In this document: positions 29,912 through 37,963 of the stretch, in pieces | Numbering within the stretch: the stretch's first letter is position 1 | How the letters are laid out: each line of letters starts with the position of its first letter | From: Legionella sp. PATHC035 | GTDB lineage: Bacteria; Pseudomonadota; Gammaproteobacteria; Legionellales; Legionellaceae | Length of the DNA stretch: 64,000 bases | NCBI RefSeq assembly: GCF_026191115.1 | Contig: NZ_JAPHOT010000001.1 | Location: 558,001-622,000, forward strand | Direction: 5' to 3' | The notes under the pieces: generated by a model | Database searches by the model: none | What the model was told of the DNA's origin: nothing | The model's input: the letters and a program-made list of their open reading frames with translations, nothing else | Made by a program: the position numbers and the translations under genes

Positions 29912-30922
29912 TTAAGAAAAGCCTTTGACGCTTTCTTCATTTGGCTCTTCAAGCAGTATCTTGGCGCTCCCTAATTCTTGGGCTCCAAGAGAAACAGACT
30001 GCGCGCTACGGAACAGGAGAAAGCTAGACGGTTGAAAATTTGGATAGAAATCATCTTTTTCATCGGTAGGAGTTGTAGCGCTTGCTCCATCCATAAGCGC
30101 TCCATTTAACGGGTTTTCTTTACGACGTTTCGGGTTAAAATCTGCGAGATCGCTGCGGTCACGCTGCTTCTTTTTAGGTTTGGAAAAAATGACCTCATCT
30201 GATTTTAGCGTATTACTGGAATGATGAACAAACTCTGCCATAAGCATGTGCTTTTTAAACAATTTAAATTCCATAGATAAAATCATTTTTGGGTAATTGG
30301 GATCTATAAAATAAACCTGTTTCCTAGGTTCGTTTTTAACGCCAATTAAAAGAATGGTGTGCGGCGTATTGACTTGGTATCCGTCCGCACGGTAAACGTT
30401 TCTTTCTATTAATCCATTCGCAGATTTAATTTTTTCAGCTAAAGGTAACGTTCCTTGAGGAAAAATATTACCATGTGTGAGTCTTATGGCTATAGGACCA
30501 AATTGTTCAAGAGTTTTGGCTAAATCAGCAGTTTTGAAATTGTCTGTATCAATATTTAAGTCCTCAAATGTGGTCACAGATAAATCGAGTAATCTTGCCA
30601 TGGCAAAGTCGACCCCATATTTATCCAAAAAATCCTCAATCCAATCACCATCATAATCCTCTCCGTTTTCATCAATTATTTCATCCGCAATTCGGATAAG
30701 GTCATCAGCATAAGCTGACATTACTTTGTATATAATTTTTTTAAAATCATCCTCGGTTGCTCTACATGCCTGAACTATATCGCTAACACAGGAGGAGACA
30801 CTTGCTTCTATTTTATGCATTGCTCTTAAATGTAAGAAGGAAAAAAAATAACATTGAGGACTATCTTGTGCGGGGACGTGTGTGTGTTTGGGGATGTAAA
30901 TAATTTCTTTTTTAGAAAACAT
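29912..30922 (-). CDS. Papain-like (C39-type) cysteine protease candidate, PmrA-promoter effector
   Basis: A 336-residue protein with the order of a clan CA / C39-like protease. Q19-D-S-P-Q-C24 resembles the oxyanion Gln plus catalytic Cys. LEQFGPIAIRL is the conserved GP strand, H188 lies in TPHTILLIGV, and D207 in YFIDPNYP. The C-terminal ~100 residues are basic then acidic and disordered. No signal peptide is visible. In-frame starts at 30976 and 30958 are ruled out if the PmrA-type promoter at 30967-30998 is real, since its start point falls near 30960; ATG 30922 is then first. A host-directed protease or deamidase sent through Dot/Icm is inferred, not shown. Confidence 0.7.
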   Translation of the reverse strand: MFSKKEIIYIPKHTHVPAQDSPQCYFFSFLHLRAMHKIEASVSSCVSDIVQACRATEDDFKKIIYKVMSAYADDLIRIADEIIDENGEDYDGDWIEDFLDKYGVDFAMARLLDLSVTTFEDLNIDTDNFKTADLAKTLEQFGPIAIRLTHGNIFPQGTLPLAEKIKSANGLIERNVYRADGYQVNTPHTILLIGVKNEPRKQVYFIDPNYPKMILSMEFKLFKKHMLMAEFVHHSSNTLKSDEVIFSKPKKKQRDRSDLADFNPKRRKENPLNGALMDGASATTPTDEKDDFYPNFQPSSFLLFRSAQSVSLGAQELGSAKILLEEPNEESVKGFS

Positions 30923-30966
30923 TGTTAACTTCTCGACGAACCTTTTTGATTTGCACATGCTGTAAT

Positions 30967-30998
30967 AATATAACACAATTTGATTAACTTAAAATTAA
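30967..30998 (-). promoter_or_regulatory. PmrA-type box and -10 element
   Basis: On the reverse strand: CTTAAT, TTTAA, GTTAATC (TTAAT half-sites starting 11 bases apart), 10 bases, TATATT. This fits the Legionella PmrA element cTTAATatT-N2-cTTAATatT placed just before a -10 box. Confidence 0.65.
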
Positions 30999-31102
30999 GT
31001 TATTATAAAAAATCACCCAAACACATAGGATTTATTGTAATCACATTGACAATAATTAATTCAGTTGATACCCTATCAGGTTTTTTTCATATAGGAGCTT
31101 TC

Positions 31103-31888
31103 ATGCCTAATCCCTACTCACATTTTCTTAAATTAGAATTAAACGAAGCAGACCTGAAACAACTGAAGGATGCTTTCTATGGCAAAAAGCCGCAAACCGA
31201 GGACGCCTCATTGCTTAAATTAGAATTAAACGAAGCAGACCTGAAACAACTGGAGGATGCGTACTATGGCAAAAAGCCGCAAACCGAGGACTCCTCTTTT
31301 CTTAGATTAGAATTGAATGAGGAAGACCTTAAGCAACTGGAAGATGCGTTGTATAGCAAAAACTCCCAAGCAACAGCCTGTGTTTTTGATTTAGACTATA
31401 GCCAAGGACACGGACAACAAAACGCGCGCGACATACCTCAAGAAATAGAGGTTGATTCTTCAAAAAAGCGAAAAAGGGATCTTGTAAAAAAACTAGAAGA
31501 CAATAACCTGCCCCCCTCAAAACAGAAAAGTTATTGGTTACCCGAGGATCATAAAAAACGTATGACGGAAAACATGTTTAAACTCAGTCAAACAGCCGAT
31601 AATCAGCTCTCATTGAAACCAAGAAAAGACTGTTCATGGAGAAAACATCTATCTAAATTCGATCTGAATAAAGAGCATCAAGGGTTTAAGCAAGAGGAAA
31701 GTCAGCCAGTCAAAGACAAGAAGATAATTTTCGTGAATCATCAAATAGAAAAGGTAAGGAAACGTCATCCCCAAAAAAGTAGTCCCCAAAATCGTTTTAT
31801 GTTTCACTTCAATACAAATAGCGGGGAGACCATCAATCCTCAAAAAGAAGGTCAGGATCAACCATCTTTTACGGTTGGCAAACCCTAA
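31103..31888 (+). CDS. Repeat protein with three 29-residue tandem repeats
   Basis: A 261-residue protein. Residues 8-90 hold three near-identical units with the core LKLELNEADLKQLEDA(F/Y)YGKK, starting at residues 8, 37 and 66; the third unit is the most diverged. The remaining ~170 residues are rich in K, Q, S and E (KKRKRDLVKKLED) and probably disordered. AGGAG sits 5 bases before the ATG at 31103; the open frame extends upstream but has no other good start. The repeats are amphipathic helices and may bind a partner. Function is unknown. A decayed paralogue follows at 31989. Confidence 0.65.
   Translation: MPNPYSHFLKLELNEADLKQLKDAFYGKKPQTEDASLLKLELNEADLKQLEDAYYGKKPQTEDSSFLRLELNEEDLKQLEDALYSKNSQATACVFDLDYSQGHGQQNARDIPQEIEVDSSKKRKRDLVKKLEDNNLPPSKQKSYWLPEDHKKRMTENMFKLSQTADNQLSLKPRKDCSWRKHLSKFDLNKEHQGFKQEESQPVKDKKIIFVNHQIEKVRKRHPQKSSPQNRFMFHFNTNSGETINPQKEGQDQPSFTVGKP
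31124..31373 (+). repeat. Tandem 87-bp repeat, three units
   Basis: Units begin at 31124, 31211 and 31298, a period of exactly 87 bp (29 codons). The first two are almost identical at the DNA level, pointing to recent duplication; the third is more diverged. Confidence 0.85.
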
Positions 31889-31988
31889 AAAAGGGCTAAA
31901 TGACTTAGCCCCTCAATATATCAATATTGATCCTGAGGATAACACCAATATCAATTAATAATCATTCTAATCATAAATAGGAGCGTTC

Positions 31989-32198
31989 ATGCCTGATTCC
32001 TAACAGCATTTTCTTTAAATAGAATTAAATGACCTAGACTTTAAGCAACAAGAAACAGGTAAAGAACCACAAAATGCAGAGGGTCTGATGCAATCCCTAT
32101 ATTCCAACGAGAGCAAACCGCTGTTTGCCCATGACTTATATGCAATAATGAATCTCACTGAGATTAATGTTTTCGGCACAGAAGAAACTTTCTTCTAA
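31989..32198 (+). pseudogene. Decayed paralogue of the repeat protein
   Basis: The frame from ATG 31989 reads MPDS-stop-QHFL-stop-IELNDLDFKQQ, which lines up with MPNPYSHFLKLELNEADLKQL of the gene just upstream. The same GGAG-xTTC-ATG leader precedes both starts. Two in-frame TAA codons (32001 and 32016) break it, and after them the frame stays open to a TAA at 32196. It holds one repeat unit only, then EPQNAEGL, matching KPQTEDAS. Confidence 0.75.
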
Positions 32199-32270
32199 AA
32201 TATTTATCTCCTGATATCATTCTGTATTTTTTATCATCTAGTCACAAACTCAAAAGGCACTGGAGATCCC

Positions 32271-33521
32271 ATGTTTATTAGAAATAAATCCAACCCGAAT
32301 CAGCATCAACAAATTTTTAAAAATTACCACCGTTTGATGAAGCAATTTAAAGCATGGGAAAAAAACAATTCTGTTCTCGAAGCAAATGAAGAATGCTTTA
32401 AAACGTTAAATGTTGAGCTAAAGACCATTGAAAAATTCTATAACGAGTTTACCACCAAAGTTATAGCACCTCTTGCCCAACAACCCACAGCAAATTTACC
32501 AGAATTCATAAGCCAAGAGGATATTTTCGGCCTTTTAGGGTATAGACAATTCATGCTTTTTGCACAAATTTTTGCCGAAAGAGAGGCATGGATGCAACGT
32601 ATCGCAGGCACCGATGGAAAAAATGCTCATACCAGCGAAAGCTACTGCAAATTCAAAAGCATTATTTCAAAATGTCCTGGCAAATTTGTTGTCGAGGAGA
32701 GCTTACGTCATTTTGAGCAAGGGACACTGAAATATCATCATGATTGGCAAACTGCAAAACGGCAAATAGCTAAGGAACTAAAATCATTACGCGCATTACA
32801 CGAAAATTGGAAAGAAAGCAGCAACAAGAAGGATAGAGAGAGAGCCTCTATTTTAATTGATTTCATTAATAAATTTGAAAATATTCCTGCCCAATTACGT
32901 TTACGAGAAGAGATGCGATTGAAACAAAGTGAATCCTATAAAAATGCTCTTGCTACAGACAAGTTTAAAGCAGCCCAACTACTGAATAAACAGCTCTATG
33001 ATTACGATAATCCTCAAGAGGAATTGTCAGAAAAGATGCGGCTGGTCCAATCCCTATCTCAGTGTACTCTTTTATTTGAACATAATCGCAGCCCCATGGG
33101 ACGGCTAAAAACTGAATTCAATATTCAAACTCCGGTCTCTCAAAAATTAGCCTCTTTAGAAAAAGCATTATCCTCCGGGGAGAATGCATTAAATCTTTAT
33201 TTGAAACATACAATGACACCAGCGGACATGACTTCTGCTATGCCTCAAAAAAGTTCTGATTGGGAGAGTGCCTCTCTTGTTGGAGTGAATAAAATCTCTG
33301 AATCTATTGCGGAACATCAGCGTGCAGGACACTCAAATCAGGAGACTCAACCTCAAATGAATTCGATTCCAAAGAAAAAAAACACAGGCAAAGTATTTCG
33401 CAAAGTTCAGGAATACGAGGAAAATCTCCGTAGGCTTGGTCTATTTGAGAGTAAAACCTCTCCCCTTCCCGGATCATTCAATGATCCGCCTTCTGCTCAT
33501 GAAAATAAAGTCTCATTATGA
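32271..33521 (+). CDS. Coiled-coil hypothetical protein, effector candidate
   Basis: A 416-residue soluble, almost wholly helical protein. Long charged segments (about residues 160-240) suggest coiled coils. The C-terminal 100 residues are polar and disordered (PKKKNTGKVFRKVQEYEENLRRLG). GGAG lies 6 bases before the ATG. I do not recognise the family. No PmrA-type box is seen upstream. Its position in the accessory block and style suit a translocated protein, without direct proof. Confidence 0.6.
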   Translation: MFIRNKSNPNQHQQIFKNYHRLMKQFKAWEKNNSVLEANEECFKTLNVELKTIEKFYNEFTTKVIAPLAQQPTANLPEFISQEDIFGLLGYRQFMLFAQIFAEREAWMQRIAGTDGKNAHTSESYCKFKSIISKCPGKFVVEESLRHFEQGTLKYHHDWQTAKRQIAKELKSLRALHENWKESSNKKDRERASILIDFINKFENIPAQLRLREEMRLKQSESYKNALATDKFKAAQLLNKQLYDYDNPQEELSEKMRLVQSLSQCTLLFEHNRSPMGRLKTEFNIQTPVSQKLASLEKALSSGENALNLYLKHTMTPADMTSAMPQKSSDWESASLVGVNKISESIAEHQRAGHSNQETQPQMNSIPKKKNTGKVFRKVQEYEENLRRLGLFESKTSPLPGSFNDPPSAHENKVSL

Positions 33522-33625
33522 AGCACTGCACGGATGCAACTGGCATATGAATTCTTGCACTCAATTATTCTTTTGGGAGTGGATGTTAAAGGGTTTTAAG
33601 TTTTTGCTATCCCCCTGTTTTTAGA

Positions 33626-33657
33626 ATAATAAAATCTTAAGTTTTTTTCACTATAAT
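33626..33657 (+). promoter_or_regulatory. Degenerate PmrA-type box and -10 element
   Basis: ATAAT and TTAAG half-sites start 11 bases apart, followed by 10 bases and a perfect TATAAT. The geometry equals that of the other PmrA-type promoters in this window, but the half-sites each miss one base. Confidence 0.45.
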
Positions 33658-33687
33658 TTAATGAAAGTGAGCCCTTTGGTTTTTTTT

Positions 33688-34764
33688 ATGAAATTAGGAA
33701 TGCCTATTGTCCCCTACTCAAATCAGGATGCAGCTCATCTTGCTAATCAATATGCAAGAGCATTTATCGTAGAAGGTGCAACTCAACTTATTAATAATAC
33801 TTATCCTATTGATAAGAGAAAAAGCCTTAGTGATGCAATAAAAACTATAAGGGAAAAATCTCAAGAAGCTGAAAGCTCCTGGTTGGAGTTTGACTATTAC
33901 ATCTATGAATTTTACAAATCGATTGAATGCAGTAAAAAATATTCAATTGGAAATTGTAATGAGCTTTCTGAATTGGCTCTTGATTACATAGCTCATTATG
34001 CGCCTCATATCAACGCAGAGGTTTTTCAATTAGCAGGCGGAAATCACGTGGTCCTGGTGGTTGGACGACAAAAAGGAAGTGATCCGAAGAAGCCAGAAAC
34101 CTGGGGTAAGGATGCTTATATCTGTGATCCTTGGTCTGATGATGTATACCCTGCTTCAGAATATCTTTCTCGAACAAAAAATTATTATCAAGAATATGAC
34201 GAAGTTTTAGATGTTTATACAAATCACGTAGAAGACTTTAATCCTTCGAAACATACTTTTAGCCCCATTAGAAACTATAATACTGACTACATCAGAAAAT
34301 ATAATTCCGAAGAGCATATTAGTACCTTATATGACCTTTTTCAAAAAAAGCAGCAGATGATTGTTGCAGCAGCAGTAAATCTGGAAAAGGCGCTCCTAGA
34401 AATAGCCACTAAACTAGAAAAAAAATATGGTGTAAGTAACGAAAAATACCAAATTATCCAAAGTAAAGTAAAACAATTAAAGAGCGCTACGGAACAACTT
34501 ACTCAAGATTTTGCGAAGCCTGTTGATGAATCAAATAATTATTATGAAATTATATCTCAATTAGATAAAACACTGAGACAATCAATTAAAGCTTATATTA
34601 AAGCAGCAGAAATAACAAAAGAGGAAGCTCTTGTTTTGGCTAAGCCTGTTGAAAAACGAGGGCGGCATGGATTTTTTCAATCAAAAGACAATGTCTTATC
34701 AAAAATTAACGATGCATTAGAAGAATCTAGTGATATGTTAAGAAAAATTACCGACAAAAAATAA
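33688..34764 (+). CDS. Cys-His-Asp (papain/transglutaminase-like fold) effector candidate
   Basis: A 358-residue protein with an apparent catalytic triad: C90 in SIGNCNELSELA, H120 in LAGGNHVVLVVG, and D147 in YICDPWSD. The GNCxE..A / G-HxxLV / CDPW layout occurs in papain-like-fold protein glutaminases, toxins and transglutaminase-like enzymes. The C-terminal half is a helical coiled coil. In-frame ATG codons exist at 33661, 33688 and 33700. The TATAAT at 33652 would start transcription past 33661, so 33688 is preferred; no site has a good ribosome-binding sequence. Likely a modifier of a host protein, by inference. Confidence 0.65.
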   Translation: MKLGMPIVPYSNQDAAHLANQYARAFIVEGATQLINNTYPIDKRKSLSDAIKTIREKSQEAESSWLEFDYYIYEFYKSIECSKKYSIGNCNELSELALDYIAHYAPHINAEVFQLAGGNHVVLVVGRQKGSDPKKPETWGKDAYICDPWSDDVYPASEYLSRTKNYYQEYDEVLDVYTNHVEDFNPSKHTFSPIRNYNTDYIRKYNSEEHISTLYDLFQKKQQMIVAAAVNLEKALLEIATKLEKKYGVSNEKYQIIQSKVKQLKSATEQLTQDFAKPVDESNNYYEIISQLDKTLRQSIKAYIKAAEITKEEALVLAKPVEKRGRHGFFQSKDNVLSKINDALEESSDMLRKITDKK

Positions 34765-36754
34765 ATTGTGAGTCTAACGCAGCATTCATCTCTTCGACAA
34801 ATGGTCGATTCTTAATGACCACGATATTATTATAAAACTCAGAGGTTTCATTCTGGCGTCGATTAAACCAGGTATGACCTTTATATGCGTTTGAAATAGC
34901 TGCTTGCTCAATAATCAACTCTAGGGTTTCAATCGCAGAGGTTATTTTCTGATTTTTATATTTTTTGTAGAGATCAAAAATCGCGGCAGCACCTTTGGGT
35001 ATTTTAATTGTATTGCCATTATCTAGAGTACGCTCTTCACCACCAAAAAAACCAACTTTATTATCCAGCTTAATGACATCAGCTAAAACTTCCTCAAGAG
35101 TACTCTCTGCTTTTCGTTCATTGATATTATTTTTACTATTTATTGGATTCCTTGACCACCTTTCCCTGGCTTTATTGAAATATAAATCCGCTTGACTCTC
35201 GGTCACATGAAGCTTTGTTTTGATGTGTTCGATTGTTATTTTTTTTCGTTGAGCTGAGCCAATTGCTGTTTTATCTTTATATTGATATGAATTATTATCC
35301 AAATCTGGTTTATAGTGTACCTCAAATAAATGAGCTACTCTTTTTTCTCGCTCTTTGATTATGCCGTGTGCTTGATCAACAAAATTTGCAAGTTTATTTT
35401 CTAAATTCCCAAGATTGAGACGCAAGGGGCTATTTTCCTTATAATCATTGTTATATTCTTTAAATTCATCAAGGATTTGTGATTTTAAATCCGGATGATT
35501 AATAAGAAAATTTAAAAACTTATCATTCTTTAACAGTTCCTCTCCAAGTAATTGACTCCGTCTGGTTTTATGAGCAACTAATTCTTCTCGTAGTTTAGGA
35601 TTCCCAATCGTTGCATCAGCAATTGGTCGATAAATTTGCTCATCGAATAAAGCGCTTTTAAGAAAAACTGAAAATGCATCTTTAATAAAATCAGGATCAT
35701 TCTCAATTCCTACCAACTCTAAAAGCTTCATATCTGACTCATCAGGAAAAGCCCGAGGTTTGGCATCCGTTAAATGTGGAAAATGAGTAATATCTCTTTG
35801 AGTTATCGGAAAAGCATCTTTAGGTTTTATACCCCATGCTCTTTCTCCAGGCTTATTAAGTGGCTTATTAGGATTTTTATTTTGATATTTTGATGTGAAT
35901 GTCCAGTTTGCTTGATCATGATCCACTTTTCTGGATATAAGCTGGATGGGATCATAGCCGATATTGCCACCATGCAGATCGTTCTCTTCCTCACAATAGG
36001 CAGCGGCTAATATTCTACCAATACCGGATTTTACGAGATCCTTCTGCTTTGGTGAACGCATGCGCCCCGTTGTCTGCTTCTCTTTAAGATAGTAATCATG
36101 TAACGATCGATAATTTTCTATCTCTCAAGAAAGCACCCCAACTCGATGTCCTTCCGCATCATGCACGCTTCTAACTTTCGGTGTGCGGTCATTTAACAGA
36201 AGCCGATAACCCATACCATTAAAGGCCTCAATTTCAGTAATTCTTCTTCCAGACTCATCTATTTTAAAAATTTCTACAGCTGGTTTACTATCCCTTTGTA
36301 CTTTCCTCACGCTATGAGAGGGTTTGGGGGCATTTAGCTCTCTTGTAACCTCGACATGTACCGGATGATAGTATGCAAAATCTTTGCTTCTAGGAGGCAA
36401 TTGACTAGGCTTTTCTATTTTAGCCAGCTCTTGCTGTATGGACTTTAATCTATGAAAAAGAGCTTCATTTTGAGCATGATCGTAATCAGCACTTTTAAGA
36501 ATTGCATTGATAACAATCTCAACTTTTCTTTTACTCGTAACCGTTAAAATGAGTGACTCTTTATTGAGCTCCACATATCCGAGTGTTTTAAACAGCGGAA
36601 AATAATCATCGAGATAGTGAAAATTCACAAAGTCATTACGCAATTTCAAGATAATAAAGGGTTTCTTCTCAGGCGCTTCAATATTCTGCGGGAGAGAATT
36701 TTCATGAGTATAAACCTCTTGAAACCCTTGATCTCTTTTACTATAAATTTTCAT
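34748..36754 (-). pseudogene. Atypical kinase-like effector gene interrupted by an in-frame TGA
   Basis: Two open segments in the same frame (36754 to 36128, and 36124 to 34748) are separated by a single TGA at 36125-36127. Reading through gives 668 codons. The joined sequence runs without a break: GMGYRLLLNDRTPKVRSVHD, GHRVGVLS-stop-EIENYRSLHDYY, then ILAAAYCEEENDLHGGNIGYD and KVDHDQANW. H261-G-G-N264 with D278/D280 looks like the catalytic loop and metal site of atypical (HipA/PI-kinase-like) kinases, as in some Legionella effectors. The TGA is one transition away from CGA (Arg). It has its own PmrA-type promoter, so the break looks recent. The 3' end overlaps the convergent gene by 17 bases. 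Confidence 0.75.
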
Positions 36755-36785
36755 CGACGCACAGTTGAGGTGATCACTGACTGAG

Positions 36786-36817
36786 CATTGTAAGTGATAA
36801 AAATTAATGAAATATTA
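36786..36817 (-). promoter_or_regulatory. PmrA-type box and -10 element
   Basis: On the reverse strand: GTTAATATTTCATTAAT (TTAAT half-sites 11 bases apart), 10 bases, TACAAT, 32 bases before the ATG at 36754. It is the best match to the PmrA element in the window. Confidence 0.7.
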
Positions 36818-36865
36818 ACTGAGTGAATATAATTTACACATATTGAAAAATAATTTGCAATTCAC

Positions 36866-37727
36866 CTAAAAAGCACGACAAGAGCTTATGGAAGATTCAA
36901 CTTCATCAGTATCCTCTTCGATAGCTAACTCGAGATCCAAAAGCTCACTTTTCTCAATAAAATCGGGCTCTAAATCGCTCAGTTCATGATTTCTTTTAGC
37001 ATGTGCCAAAACAGTAAAAAACAATGCGTGTTGCTTTTGCCTGTAAAGAGATTGCTCCGTCAAAAACGAGTTCGATGCAAAATAAATTTCTTTTTCTGCG
37101 AGTAAAACTTCTATTCTATGGATATATTCTTTTCTCTTATCAGGAGGTATTGAAGACAAGAACTCTGCCTTAAGCTTTAAATGAAATCCGGTCTGTTTGC
37201 AATTCTTTAGAGCATCAATAAATCGTTCTAAAGACTCTTCGGCCGACTCATTTTTATCAATTTTAAGGTCTCCAAAATCATGGCAAGTAATTCTCTGTCC
37301 CATGGGGTTATTATACTCAGCAGATAGTTCTAGTTGTTTGATATGAGGAGGTAAATTTCGTGCCAGTATCTCCCATAGCCCCAAATCTAATTGCATCTCG
37401 AATTCGGAACGAAGTGAAAGGGAGGTCGCAGGATCAAACATTGAAGTTTGTGAGTCCAGGATAAGCTGGGTAAAATATGGATTTCCTTCAATAAGTTTAA
37501 GCAGCTTTTTCTAAGAAGTTGGAACTCACCGTATCTATCCAACAAAATAATTTCGTTGGACTCTTGCGCTGAATAACCATTGGTTTGAATAAAGCAAGAA
37601 TCTGCTCTTCATCCTGCTCACTGATATTGCCAAAAAATATCTTTCCATTCACTGTCGCTTTAACAAATTGATTAATTTCTTTCTGCGTTTTCAGAACCAG
37701 ATTACTACTAGAAAGGACGAAAAACAT
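36866..37727 (-). pseudogene. Frameshifted hypothetical gene
   Basis: The first 76 codons from ATG 37727 end SSNFLEKAA-stop. Shifting by one base at the A-run (gaaaaag, about 37509-37515) reads on as LLKLIEGNPYFTQLIL and then into the 191-codon frame that starts MFDPATSLSLRSEF. With one A fewer the joined product is about 287 residues with SNFLEKLLKLIEGNPYF. The protein is soluble and partly leucine-rich; family unknown. A one-base insertion in the A-run, or a sequencing error, explains the break. Confidence 0.65.
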
Positions 37728-37963
37728 AATACAAACACCTGGCTTATAAGATGCCGCATTATCTTCTTTTTAATACAATCAGACAATTTTTATTGCTATT
37801 ATTTGCTAAAAATGAAACTATAAAAAATACCATCAGCCCATTATTTACAGGTTAGGTGGCTGAACCTCGACAGTTTGATTGTTTCTTAATGCTTAAAGAA
37901 TCAATGAATTATATTCAGAAGAATCCACAATTGATCATTGTGTCATAATACGAGGCATATACT

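Noticed and set aside
36125..36127. TGA in the kinase-like gene as selenocysteine or programmed readthrough
   Set aside because: No hairpin resembling a SECIS element was seen after it, and the site is not a catalytic Cys position; a nonsense mutation is simpler.
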